From assembly GCA_938085045.1 (NCBI GenBank), contig CALKGI010000303.1:1-48412 (forward strand): a stretch of 48,412 bases of DNA, given 5' to 3'. The DNA comes from an uncultured Alteromonadaceae bacterium (GTDB taxonomy: Bacteria > Pseudomonadota > Gammaproteobacteria > Enterobacterales > Alteromonadaceae). The translations under genes were made by a program, and so were the position numbers. The notes beneath the pieces are model-generated. The model was given only the letters and a program-made list of their open reading frames with translations, was not told the origin of the DNA and did not search any database. Below are positions 17,626-26,801 of this stretch, piece by piece (within the stretch, counting starts at the first letter, position 1; the number at the start of each line of letters is the position of its first letter).

Positions 17626-19170
17626 ATGGCTAACGAATTCCTGTTTGCCGATGATGCAGAAGATGAAGAAGTTTCTGCACATACCGGAACCTGGAAAGTG
17701 GTAATAGTGGATGATGAACCGGAAGTTCACGCAGTAACCAAATTGGCACTCAGTGATTTCACCTTTCAGGGCAAACCCTTGGAATTCATCAGCGCTTATT
17801 CAGGTGCAGAGGCTCAGGCGGTGATTGTCGATCATGCCGATGCAGCGATTGTGTTACTTGACGTTGTGATGGAAACTGACGATGCGGGATTAAATGTCGC
17901 TCGTTATATCCGTGACGAAGCCAAAAACCCCCATGTCAGGATCATTCTACGAACCGGTCAACCCGGGCAAGCGCCAGAGCGTCAGGTCATCCTCAATTAC
18001 GACCTCAACGACTACAAATCCAAAACCGAATTAACAGCGCAAAAGTTGTTTACAGTGATCATGGCCAGCTTACGCTCGTACCGTGACATTATTTCGTTAG
18101 AACAAAGTCGATTAGGGTTAGAGAAAATTATCCGTGCCTCGGCAGACTTGTTCTCGGTGCATTCAATGGATAATTTCATTGTTGGTATTATTCAGCAATT
18201 GACCTCTATTCTCGGTTGTGCCGATGAAGCAATGTACATCACCTCGTCATTGGTAGCAGGTTCAACTGAACCAGAAACATCAAATAATCTAACCGTTTTT
18301 GCCGGTCAAGGTGATTACGAAAACGATGCTGGTAAAGCAATAGCCTCAGTACTTAAGCCTGATTTATTGACCGCTGTAGATGAAGCGCTCAATACCCAAT
18401 CAATTGTTTATCGTGATAATTACCTAGTTGCGTATTGTTCGAGCAAGTACACCGAAGGCTCATTATTGTATGTTTCGGGTATTCCCGAGCAGCTTGATAA
18501 TCAACATAAACAGTTAATTGAGCTTTTTGCCCAAAACGTGCAAATAGCTTATGAAAACGTTCAATTGCAATGTGAGCTTGAAGATACTCAGCGCGAAATT
18601 GTCCATCGTTTAAGTGAGGCTGTAGAGCAACGTTCTTCAGAGACCGGCAACCATGTTAAGCGAGTATCTGCTATTTGCTTCTTACTTGCTAACGCTTATG
18701 GTTTGTCGCACAGTGAAGCCGAAATTTTGATGCATGCAGCACCTTTGCACGATGTCGGTAAAATTGGCATTCCAGATTATATTCTTAACAAACCAGACAA
18801 GTTAGTCAGTGATGAGTGGGAGATCATGAAAACCCATGCGGCTAAGGGTTTTGAAATCCTCAAAGAGTCGAAGCGGCCGATTGTTAAAGCCGGAGCGATA
18901 ATTGCTCGCGATCACCACGAACGCTGGGATGGTACGGGTTACCCTAGTGGTAAAACCGGAGAAGATATTCATATCTACGGACGTATTTCTGCTTTAGCCG
19001 ACGTTTATGACGCACTGCGTCACAAACGCTGTTATAAAGAGGCTTGGACGCTCGACAAAGTCGTCGAATTGATACAGTCAGAAAGCGGCAAACATTTTGA
19101 ACCTCGACTGGTTGACATCTTTATTGCTCACCTAGACGAGTTGGAACACGTTTTGGCGCAAAGTCCTTAG
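17626..19170 (+). CDS. Response regulator with DUF3369 and HD-GYP phosphodiesterase domains
   Basis: 514 residues. A receiver domain (about 23-145) has the acidic pair D29/D30 and phospho-acceptor D79 in VLLDVVM. A DUF3369 region (about 160-320) is a GAF-like sensory module usual in this architecture. The HD-GYP domain (about 325-500) keeps H375-D376 in HDVGKIGIPD, the HHERWDGTGYPSG motif with GYP at 438-440, and the following DVYDALR, so it should hydrolyse cyclic di-GMP. No histidine kinase is adjacent. It interrupts the otherwise conserved prmC-sirB2 junction, with a 112-base gap before it. Possible partners on the window are the HPt protein at 43403 and the PilZ protein at 45985, by function only. 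Confidence 0.93.
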   Translation: MANEFLFADDAEDEEVSAHTGTWKVVIVDDEPEVHAVTKLALSDFTFQGKPLEFISAYSGAEAQAVIVDHADAAIVLLDVVMETDDAGLNVARYIRDEAKNPHVRIILRTGQPGQAPERQVILNYDLNDYKSKTELTAQKLFTVIMASLRSYRDIISLEQSRLGLEKIIRASADLFSVHSMDNFIVGIIQQLTSILGCADEAMYITSSLVAGSTEPETSNNLTVFAGQGDYENDAGKAIASVLKPDLLTAVDEALNTQSIVYRDNYLVAYCSSKYTEGSLLYVSGIPEQLDNQHKQLIELFAQNVQIAYENVQLQCELEDTQREIVHRLSEAVEQRSSETGNHVKRVSAICFLLANAYGLSHSEAEILMHAAPLHDVGKIGIPDYILNKPDKLVSDEWEIMKTHAAKGFEILKESKRPIVKAGAIIARDHHERWDGTGYPSGKTGEDIHIYGRISALADVYDALRHKRCYKEAWTLDKVVELIQSESGKHFEPRLVDIFIAHLDELEHVLAQSP

Positions 19171-19221
19171 TACTGAACCTATAGCGTAGAGTCCTTTTTA
19201 ACCCCCTGCTTTAACCAATAA

Positions 19222-19252
19222 CACCAGCGTTAATCGCCGATTAGCGCTGGTG
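19222..19252 (+). other. Long hairpin before sirB2
   Basis: CACCAGCGTTAATC (19222-19235) pairs with 19239-19252 over a GCC loop, 14 bp with one G-U pair. No U-run follows on either strand, so it is not a classic terminator; it may end the HD-GYP transcript by another route or stabilise its 3' end. Confidence 0.5.
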
Positions 19253-19294
19253 CAAACTATCTGCATATATTATACTCGCGGCAATTTTCATCAA

Positions 19295-19687
19295 ATGACC
19301 GTCTATTTCATGTATTTTTTCGTAAAACATATTCATCTGACTTGTGTTGCACTGAGCCTACTTTTGTTGTTCATTCGATTTTTCTGGACGTTACGCCAGT
19401 CTGACATGCTTAACAAGAAATGGGTCAAGGTATTGCCACATATTGTCGACACCTTTTTATTGATAAGTGCAGCGACGTTATGTGTTCTGATTAGCCAATA
19501 TCCGTTTGTAGAGCCTTGGTTGACAGAGAAGTTTATTGCGGTAATTGCTTATATTGTTATGGGTTTTGTTTGCCTAAAGGGACGTACACCGTTTATGCGC
19601 TGGATAGGTCTTATTGGTGCGGTGAGTTGGATTGCTTTGATTGGCAAACTAGCGGTAACCAAACAAGCGCTATTTTTGGTCGGTTAG
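19295..19687 (+). CDS. sirB2: SirB2-family inner-membrane protein
   Basis: 130 residues with four predicted membrane segments (about 10-27, 45-62, 72-86 and 98-115 from the chosen start). The family trademark VKHIHLTCVALSLLLLFIRF is at the N-terminus. Its biochemical role is not established. The frame extends to a GTG at 19250, but that start falls inside a hairpin; the ATG at 19295 (or 19310, MYFFVK) gives the family length. No strong ribosome-binding site is visible at either. Position before sirB1 and kdsA matches E. coli. Confidence 0.8.
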   Translation: MTVYFMYFFVKHIHLTCVALSLLLLFIRFFWTLRQSDMLNKKWVKVLPHIVDTFLLISAATLCVLISQYPFVEPWLTEKFIAVIAYIVMGFVCLKGRTPFMRWIGLIGAVSWIALIGKLAVTKQALFLVG

Positions 19688-19753
19688 TCTTGAAATATCA
19701 TAAAACGGACACATGTACACTCTTCTGGCATCAAAAAGGCAGTAATAATATTC

Positions 19754-20560
19754 ATGGCTGAAATTAGATTAACACCAAGTCATCTTGACTCCAAGGAGCT
19801 GTTGACCGATATCCTTTTGTTCGAACAGAAGTGGGATCATGCGGTTGATATTCATCAAACGATGGCGCGGATTGTTGATATTGTCGTACAAGTCAAGTCG
19901 GTGATTAATGTGGCAGAACCATTAGATGACTTGACTCGGCTTAATGGTGCACTTGATTATTTTTACCTAGACTTGGCTTTTAGCAGCACCACCCAGAATA
20001 TGCCCGAAAGCCTGCTCAATTCTATTTCTTACTTAATTAACTTTCATACCGGTGAATGCCTGAGCATGTCTATTGTGCTGAACTATGTATTGACTGAACT
20101 GGGTTTTAACAGTTCGATTATGGTTATTGAGCACGAGATAATGGTGCAAGTGATGTTGGCTGATAATCAGCAGGTGATTATTGATGCGGTTTCTGGTGAG
20201 CAACATACGCATGTATCTGCGCCTTGCGCTTCGGTATTGCCTAGTGGATTTGAGTATGACAACAGAATGCTCGATAAAATGAGTCTGATGCAGATATTTT
20301 TAACGCAGCAAAAATTGGCGTTTACCGATGAGCATCAGTTTGATAAAGCACTGTGTTGTATCGAACTACTGATTAAAACGACCCCTGATGACCCATATCA
20401 ACGTCGAGATCGCGGGTTTTTGTTGCATCAACTGGACTGCTTCAATCAAGCCAGAGATGATTTTGAATTCTTCATTGACCAATGTCCTGAAGACCCAGCT
20501 GCGCAGTTGCTTAAAATTCAACTTGAAGAGTTTGAAGGGGCCGTGCATACGGTTCACTAA
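19754..20560 (+). CDS. sirB1: SirB1-family protein, transglutaminase-like with TPR tail
   Basis: 268 residues. An N-terminal transglutaminase-like core (about 30-165) carries GECLSMSIVLNYVLTELGF, a histidine in IEHEIMVQV, and VIIDAVSGE, the places of the family's usual G-x-P-x-S-L, P-G-H-F and D-P-F-x-G motifs. A tetratricopeptide-like tail (about 185-255, FDKALCCIELLIKTTPDDP and NQARDDFEFFIDQCPEDP) follows, as in SirB1 proteins. The match is clear in layout but the motifs are diverged. Function is unknown. It lies 66 bases after sirB2; kdsA, which usually follows directly, is displaced by a repeat and a transporter gene. Confidence 0.78.
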   Translation: MAEIRLTPSHLDSKELLTDILLFEQKWDHAVDIHQTMARIVDIVVQVKSVINVAEPLDDLTRLNGALDYFYLDLAFSSTTQNMPESLLNSISYLINFHTGECLSMSIVLNYVLTELGFNSSIMVIEHEIMVQVMLADNQQVIIDAVSGEQHTHVSAPCASVLPSGFEYDNRMLDKMSLMQIFLTQQKLAFTDEHQFDKALCCIELLIKTTPDDPYQRRDRGFLLHQLDCFNQARDDFEFFIDQCPEDPAAQLLKIQLEEFEGAVHTVH

Positions 20561-20596
20561 TTTGGTGGGTTCGTTAGTTATAGCGGCGTCGTTATT

Positions 20597-20730
20597 GTGG
20601 CTCCGTTAAGGGCTGGTGGAACGGAGGCTAGCAAGGGGGACAGAGCAGTTGACAAAACTGGGAACGCAAGCGTTCCAAGCGATTCCCATTTTTGCAATCT
20701 GGTCTGTCCCCAGCTGGTGATGGCTACAAG
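20597..20730 (+). repeat. Dispersed palindromic repeat, copy D
   Basis: The left arm (GTGGCTCCGTTAAGGGCTGG and AACGGAGGC) and right end CCCCAGCTGGTGATG match the other copies, but the inner words differ: GGGGGACAGAGC at the left and GGTCTGTCCCC at the right replace the GGGTCAAAGC/GCACTGACCCC pair. Its core contains the hairpin GGGAACGCAAGCGTTCC. The following bases to 20918 hold only the DUF819 gene leader. Confidence 0.75.
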
Positions 20731-20918
20731 AAGAACAAAAAAAACTCAATCCGCTCGAATAATCCCCGTTTCAAAGCACAATATACCTGCCTTCACACTT
20801 ACCCATTGAATTATTTTCCGTAACCAGTATATTGAAATGCGCAGTAGGGTGGCTGTTCATCAGTTACAACCTTGCACTAATTATTAAAACTATAAATACG
20901 CTATTATCAGGACTCCCC

Positions 20919-22163
20919 ATGGAACATCAGGCATTAATCACTAACGACGCAACCGTATTAGGTTTGCTGGCGTTAATCTTAGGCTTTGTTTTTTATACAA
21001 GCAGCAGTGCCAACCCCTTTTGGAAAAAATTCTACACCTATATACCCGCGTTGTTGATGTGCTATTTTCTGCCTTCAATTCTCAATACTTTAGGTATTGT
21101 TGATGGAGAGACATCCAAAGTTTACTTTGTCGCCTCACGTTATTTATTGCCAGCGTGTTTGGTGTTATTGATACTCAGTGTTGATTTAAAAGCGATTTGG
21201 GCATTGGGCCCCAAGGCGTTGATTATGTTTTTGGTGGGCACCACCGGCATTGTCATCGGTGGACCCATTGCGATAATGATAGTATCGACCTTTGCGCCTG
21301 AATGGGTTGGTGGTCAAGGTCCTGAAGCTGTTTGGCGCGGCATGACCACAATTGCTGGCAGTTGGATTGGCGGCGGTGCAAATCAGGCGGCGATGAAAGA
21401 AATTTATGGTGTAGGCGGTGGTATTTTCTCAGCAATGGTTACGGTAGATGTTATTGTCGCTAATATTTGGATGGCCGTGTTATTGATTCTTGCGGGCAAT
21501 GCCAAGAAAATAGACGAAAAAACTGGCGCAGATACCTCGGCAATTGATGAACTCAAACTTAAGGTTGATAAATACCAGTCAGAAAATGCCAAGATGCCCC
21601 AACTAAACAACTATATGATGATTATAGGCATAGGTTTTGGTGCCACAGGTTTTGCTCATCTGTTTGCCGATATCGTTACCCCTTATTTTAAACAGTTTCC
21701 GGAGCTTGCTAAATTCAGCTTGCATAGTTCATTCTTTTGGATGATTGTCTGCGCAACGGCTATTGGCATTATTTTGTCTTTTACCAAATTGCGTAGTATT
21801 GAAGCCTATGGCGCTTCAAAAGTGGGTTCGTCATTTTTGTATGTCTTGGTCGCCTCGATTGGCTTACACATGGATATCACCGAAATATTCAAACAACCAC
21901 AATTGTTTATCATTGGCGGTATTTGGATGTTGATTCATGCGAGTTTGATGTTAATCACGGCCAAAGTTATTCGCGCTCCGTTGTTTTACATGGCTGTGGG
22001 TTCTCAGGCCAATGTTGGCGGCGCAGCATCTGCCCCGGTTGTTGCATCGGCTTTCCATCCGGCTTTGGCACCAGTTGGTGTTTTGCTAGCTGTATTTGGT
22101 TATGCCATTGGTACCTTTGCAGCATGGTTCTGTGGCCAACTAATGCAGGGCGTTGCGCCTTAA
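20919..22163 (+). CDS. DUF819 family membrane protein, putative transporter
   Basis: 414 residues from the ATG at 20919, which has AGGA seven bases upstream; the frame extends to a TTG at 20832 but that adds a sequence unlike the family. About ten to twelve hydrophobic segments span the protein. Glycine-rich turns GSWIGGGANQAAMKEI and GSQANVGGAASAPVVASAF sit in the two halves, typical of DUF819 (YjcL-like) proteins, which have the inverted-repeat look of secondary transporters. Substrate is not known. It is an insertion between sirB1 and kdsA, flanked upstream by a dispersed repeat, and has its own hairpin behind it. Confidence 0.85.
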   Translation: MEHQALITNDATVLGLLALILGFVFYTSSSANPFWKKFYTYIPALLMCYFLPSILNTLGIVDGETSKVYFVASRYLLPACLVLLILSVDLKAIWALGPKALIMFLVGTTGIVIGGPIAIMIVSTFAPEWVGGQGPEAVWRGMTTIAGSWIGGGANQAAMKEIYGVGGGIFSAMVTVDVIVANIWMAVLLILAGNAKKIDEKTGADTSAIDELKLKVDKYQSENAKMPQLNNYMMIIGIGFGATGFAHLFADIVTPYFKQFPELAKFSLHSSFFWMIVCATAIGIILSFTKLRSIEAYGASKVGSSFLYVLVASIGLHMDITEIFKQPQLFIIGGIWMLIHASLMLITAKVIRAPLFYMAVGSQANVGGAASAPVVASAFHPALAPVGVLLAVFGYAIGTFAAWFCGQLMQGVAP

Positions 22164-22178
22164 TTCAATTCAAATTGA

Positions 22179-22215
22179 AGCCGACTCACAAATCCTTGTG
22201 GGTCGGCTATACTTC
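22179..22215 (+). terminator. Hairpin after DUF819 gene
   Basis: AGCCGACTCACAA (22179-22191) pairs with TTGTGGGTCGGCT (22196-22208) with one G-U pair. The tail ATACTTCTT is only weakly U-rich, so it may be leaky towards kdsA. Confidence 0.6.
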
Positions 22216-22219
22216 TTAA

Positions 22220-23098
<879 letters not shown>

Positions 23099-23130
23099 AA
23101 TAAAGGAAAGGAAGAAGAGAAAAAACGAAA

Positions 23131-23172
23131 ATATTTAGTGTGACCCGGTTGGGGTTAGGTCACACTAAATAT
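23131..23172. terminator. Palindromic terminator between kdsA and small secreted-protein gene
   Basis: ATATTTAGTGTGACC (23131-23145) is the exact reverse complement of 23158-23172, a 15-bp perfect stem over a 12-base loop. It lies between convergent genes. The U content is in the stem rather than in a following run, so bidirectional termination is likely but not proven. Confidence 0.6.
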
Positions 23173-23199
23173 GAATACCGAAGCTGAGCAGTAAAATAA

Positions 23200-23481
23200 C
23201 TATTCGCTCACGCTTGTGGTTGCTTTAACATCTTGAACAGCGACATTTGCAGCCATGTCCAATACTAAAGTTTGTGTGTTAATAGAAGCTAAAATCAGGT
23301 CTTTTTGCACAGCGCCATTGATTGCTAGGGCAACTTGATTTAGATTCTCTTCCATTGTCACTGTAAGTGAATGCGCTGCATCCGCTTTAAGTTGAGTCGT
23401 TAATTCTGATGCATTAACGTTTGCACCTGCGAACAGGGCGACTACGAATAAAGATTTTGTAAAAGTGTTTAATTTTGTCAT
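23200..23481 (-). CDS. Small secreted protein of unknown function
   Basis: 93 residues. I do not recognise a family. The N-terminus MTKLNTFTKSLFVVALFAG has a Lys-containing head, a hydrophobic core and an A-x-A type cleavage site (NVNA-SE), so export to the periplasm is likely. The mature part of about 69 residues is helical-looking, free of cysteine, rich in Ala, Val, Thr and Leu, and ends acidic (TTSVSE). It stands alone, convergent with kdsA and divergent from gcvA with about 250 bases between, which may include its promoter. No strong ribosome-binding site is seen. Confidence 0.6.
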   Translation of the reverse strand: MTKLNTFTKSLFVVALFAGANVNASELTTQLKADAAHSLTVTMEENLNQVALAINGAVQKDLILASINTQTLVLDMAANVAVQDVKATTSVSE

Positions 23482-23728
23482 TTGTCTTACTCACATAAAA
23501 GTTGTTAATATTATTAATGCAAAGCGCAGTGAATATTTATTCAGTTTGCTTAATGTTCACCTGGTTGGGACCAGTCAACATCAATGTGCAACACTAGTAA
23601 AAATAACCATCTGCCGCCCTGCGATGACTAATGTAAGCCAATGCATAAAAAAATTACAGCGACAAAAATTAATGTGATATCATTAGAAAAACTAATGTTA
23701 ACCCAGTGCCTAACATAACGGAAGTATC

Positions 23729-24637
23729 ATGTCTCGTCGATTACCACCCTTAAATGCGCTAAAAGCCTTTGAAGCTGCGGCTCGCCAGCTTAGTTTCACC
23801 CGTGCAGCAGAAGAATTGTTTGTTACCCAGGCGGCGGTCAGCCATCAAATAAAGGCCTTAGAAGAGCACCTTGGGATCAAATTATTTATGCGAAAAAATC
23901 GTTCCTTGCTGTTGACAGAAGAAGGGCAGGGTTATTTTTACGATATTAAAGACATTTTCAGTCAATTACTCGAAGCCACCGAAAAGTTATTGGCCAAAGG
24001 TGCCAAAGGGGCGTTATCGGTTAGCCTGCCGCCAACATTTGCAATCCAGTGGTTAGTGCCTCGTTTGAATCAGTTCAGTGAACAGCATCCAGAAATTGAT
24101 GTGCGTATAAAAGCGGTTGATGATGAAGAAGGCTCCTTGACCGATGATGTCGATGTTGCTATCTATTACGGCCGTGGTAATTGGCCGAATGTTAGCGCCG
24201 ACAAACTGCACACCGAATATATGATCCCCGTTTGCTCACCATTGTTGATGAACGACGTCAAACCGCTTAATACGCCACTGGATTTGCGCCATCATACTTT
24301 ATTGCACGACATGACCCGCGAAACCTGGAAAGATTGGATGAAAAGCGCAGGCGTCAAAGGCGTTAACGTGACACACGGACCAATATTTAGCCATTCATCA
24401 ATGGTATTACAAGCCGCGATACACGGACAAGGCGTTGCTTTAGGTCACAGTGTATTGGCCAAACCCGAAATTGATTCGGGCCGTTTGGTCTGCCCATTTA
24501 ACGAAGTATTAGTAAGTAAAAACGCTTATTATGTGGTGTGCCGCGAATCTCAAGCTGAACTTGGTAAAATTTCGGCATTTAGAGATTGGATGTTAGCGTT
24601 GGTGCGAGAAGAGCAGGAAGAATTCATTGAAGAATAA
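23729..24637 (+). CDS. gcvA: LysR-type regulator GcvA
   Basis: 302 residues, near the 305 of E. coli GcvA. The winged helix-turn-helix (about 5-65) has RLPPLNALKAFEAAARQLSF and VTQAAVSHQIKALEEHLG; the effector domain (about 95-295) includes VDVAIYYGRGNWP and HSSMVLQAAIHGQGVALG, near-identical to GcvA. GcvA controls the glycine cleavage operon in relatives; that target is inferred, as no gcv gene lies here. The 3' end overlaps the next gene by 11 bases, so downstream genes are coupled. The E. coli order gcvA-ygdD-rlmM is preserved with one gene inserted. Confidence 0.92.
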   Translation: MSRRLPPLNALKAFEAAARQLSFTRAAEELFVTQAAVSHQIKALEEHLGIKLFMRKNRSLLLTEEGQGYFYDIKDIFSQLLEATEKLLAKGAKGALSVSLPPTFAIQWLVPRLNQFSEQHPEIDVRIKAVDDEEGSLTDDVDVAIYYGRGNWPNVSADKLHTEYMIPVCSPLLMNDVKPLNTPLDLRHHTLLHDMTRETWKDWMKSAGVKGVNVTHGPIFSHSSMVLQAAIHGQGVALGHSVLAKPEIDSGRLVCPFNEVLVSKNAYYVVCRESQAELGKISAFRDWMLALVREEQEEFIEE

Positions 24638-25274
24638 ACCTCACATCAGTGTATTTACGCCAGCGGTTGGAGCGCCGATTGCGCGCTTTATCTTCGCCCA
24701 TGGTGCCGGTGCTGGTATGGACAGCGATTTCATGCGTGATGTCGCCAACCAATTGGCGGTATTAAAAATAGAAGTATTGCGCTTTAACTTTCCTTATATG
24801 CAAATTATGAGCGAAAGCGGCAAAAGAAGACCACCAACTCGTATGCCTTCATTACTTGAAGCGTATTTGGACGTAGTAGAACAGTATAAAACGGACTTAC
24901 CGTTGTTTATTGGCGGTAAGTCAATGGGCGGCAGGGCGGCGACCATGTTGGCTACCCAAGACGCGATGCAAGGTAAAGTGAAAGGTGTAATTGCTTTGGG
25001 CTATCCATTTCACCCCTCTGGCAAACCAGACAAATTGCGAATTGATCACCTGCCTGATTTGATTGCCCCGTGTCTTATTGTACAAGGCGACCGTGATGCG
25101 CTGGGTAACAAATTAGAGATTGCAGGGTATGACCTTCCAGATAAAGTGCAACTGGCATACCTGAGCGATGGCGATCACAGTTTTAAACCAAGAAAAGCCT
25201 CGGGCGTGACCTTACAAGACAATCTCGATATCGCTATCGAGCAAATAAACAGTTTCATACAGAGCAACCTATGA
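24627..25274 (+). CDS. Alpha/beta hydrolase, KANL3/TEX30-like
   Basis: 215 residues. An alpha/beta-hydrolase core is seen: oxyanion-side FIFAHGAGAGMDSDFM, nucleophile serine in GGKSMGGRAA, acid in QGDRDALG and histidine in DGDHSFKP. This fits the KANL3/TEX30 (dienelactone-hydrolase-like) group; the substrate is unknown. It starts at TTG 24627 inside the end of gcvA, with AGGAAG seven bases ahead, and its stop overlaps the next ATG (ATGA). It is the insertion between gcvA and ygdD. Confidence 0.85.
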   Translation: MKNKPHISVFTPAVGAPIARFIFAHGAGAGMDSDFMRDVANQLAVLKIEVLRFNFPYMQIMSESGKRRPPTRMPSLLEAYLDVVEQYKTDLPLFIGGKSMGGRAATMLATQDAMQGKVKGVIALGYPFHPSGKPDKLRIDHLPDLIAPCLIVQGDRDALGNKLEIAGYDLPDKVQLAYLSDGDHSFKPRKASGVTLQDNLDIAIEQINSFIQSNL

Positions 25275-25645
25275 TTAAAATTGTATTACTCACCGGCGTG
25301 TTTTTCTCGATGCTGTCGGTTGTCTTGGGCGCGTTCGCTGCCCATGGTTTAAAAGCCAAAATCAGCACCGACATGCTGGCGGTTTTTCAAACGGGCGTGC
25401 AATACCAGTTTTATCACGCATTGGCTTTGATAATGATTGGCCTGTTGATGAAGCAAATGCCTTCGACATTGTTGGTTTACTCAGCAGGGTTAATTGCTAC
25501 TGGCATCGTATTTTTTAGTGGCAGTTTATATATGCTGGCACTGACCGGCAATAAAGTGTTCGGTCCGATAACGCCTTTGGGCGGATTATTTTTTATCATT
25601 GGCTGGGTGCTGATGTTTGTTTCAATTGTTAAAAGTGAATTTTAA
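25271..25645 (+). CDS. ygdD: DUF423 membrane protein (YgdD-like)
   Basis: 124 residues with four membrane segments. The family hallmark [10 protein letters not shown] follows the first helix, and [14 protein letters not shown] and [16 protein letters not shown] are conserved. Function unknown. It overlaps the hydrolase gene by four bases and ends two bases before rlmM, so it is in the middle of a tightly packed operon. Confidence 0.9.
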   Translation: MIKIVLLTGVFFSMLSVVLGAFAAHGLKAKISTDMLAVFQTGVQYQFYHALALIMIGLLMKQMPSTLLVYSAGLIATGIVFFSGSLYMLALTGNKVFGPITPLGGLFFIIGWVLMFVSIVKSEF

Positions 25646-25647
25646 AA

Positions 25648-26712
25648 GTGAATAGTATTTTATTGTATTGCCGTCCGGGTTTTGAAAAAGAGTGTGCTGC
25701 TGAAATTCAGGACAAAGCCGACGGTATGGCGTTTTACGGTTTTGCTAAAACCAAAGCCAATAGCGGGTTTGTTGTTTTTCAATGCCATGAGCAGGGTGTT
25801 GCCGAGACATTGGCCAAAAAAGTCAGTTTTAATAAATTGGTATTTGCCCGCCAATTAATTATTCTAACGGCCCACATTACCGATATGCCGGTAGATGACC
25901 GCATCAGTGCCATCATCGACAACGTCGAAGATTTGCCAGTTTGTGGCCATATATTTGTTGAAACTGCCGATACCAGTGAAGCCAAAGAGTTGTCTAAATT
26001 CTGCCGTAAATTCACTGTACCTGCTAGGCAAGCGCTGCGTAAGCACAAAAAACTGCTACCCGATGAAGTTGAAAACCGCCCAACTTTACATTTAATGTTC
26101 ACCAGCACCGACAGTGCTTATCTAGGCTATTCGTACAGCTATAATCATTCGCCTTACCCCATGGGCATCTTACGATTGCGCTCGCCGAGTGATGCACCAA
26201 GTCGTTCGACACTAAAGCTCGAAGAAGCATTTTTGACCTTTATCCCCGAAGAAGAGCGCGAAGAGCGTTTAACCTCGGGCTTAAAAGCCGTAGATTTAGG
26301 TGCAAGCCCGGGTGGTTGGACGTATCAACTGGTTCGCCGCGGCATGATGGTGTCGGCGGTAGACAACGGACCAATGGCCGAATCGCTGATGGATACCGGA
26401 CAAGTCAGGCACTTTATGGAAGACGGTTTTAAATTTAAACCCTCTCGAAAGAATATCCATTGGTTAGTGTGCGACATGATAGAAAAGCCCGTCAAAGTCG
26501 CCAACCTTATGGCTTGGTGGATAATTGAAGGTTACTGCAAAGAGGCTATTTTTAACCTCAAATTGCCAATGAAACGTAGATACGATGAAATGAAACAATG
26601 TTTTGATTTAATTGATGAATTACTTAAAGAAAATGAAGTGAGATATCAGTTGCAGGCAAAGCATCTTTATCATGATAGAGAAGAAATTACAGTGCATTTA
26701 AAACGAGGGTAA
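25648..26712 (+). CDS. rlmM: 23S rRNA 2'-O-ribose C2498 methyltransferase
   Basis: 354 residues, close to E. coli RlmM (366). It methylates the ribose of C2498 in the peptidyl-transferase region before ribosome assembly. An N-terminal THUMP-like part (about 1-165) precedes a Rossmann domain with the AdoMet loop [14 protein letters not shown], the aspartate in VSAVDNG and catalytic-tetrad residues including K in [10 protein letters not shown]. Start is GTG at 25648, two bases after the DUF423 stop; the ribosome-binding sequence is poor and coupling is likely. Last gene of the gcvA operon; a GAATACGC/GCGTATTC hairpin follows at 26731-26755 without a U-run. Confidence 0.95.
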   Translation: MNSILLYCRPGFEKECAAEIQDKADGMAFYGFAKTKANSGFVVFQCHEQGVAETLAKKVSFNKLVFARQLIILTAHITDMPVDDRISAIIDNVEDLPVCGHIFVETADTSEAKELSKFCRKFTVPARQALRKHKKLLPDEVENRPTLHLMFTSTDSAYLGYSYSYNHSPYPMGILRLRSPSDAPSRSTLKLEEAFLTFIPEEEREERLTSGLKAVDLGASPGGWTYQLVRRGMMVSAVDNGPMAESLMDTGQVRHFMEDGFKFKPSRKNIHWLVCDMIEKPVKVANLMAWWIIEGYCKEAIFNLKLPMKRRYDEMKQCFDLIDELLKENEVRYQLQAKHLYHDREEITVHLKRG

Positions 26713-26750
26713 ACCTCAAAATGTGGTAAGGAATACGCCGTTAAGCAGCG

Positions 26751-26801
26751 TATTCCTATCAAACCACTATTCCTATCAAACCACTATTCCTTTTAAACCA
26801 C
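26751..26801. repeat. 17-bp tandem repeat, three copies
   Basis: Units TATTCCTATCAAACCAC (26751-26767 and 26768-26784) and TATTCCTTTTAAACCAC (26785-26801), then a degenerate fourth inside the 3' end of the HAAS gene. The last base of the third unit belongs to that gene's stop codon. Confidence 0.8.
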
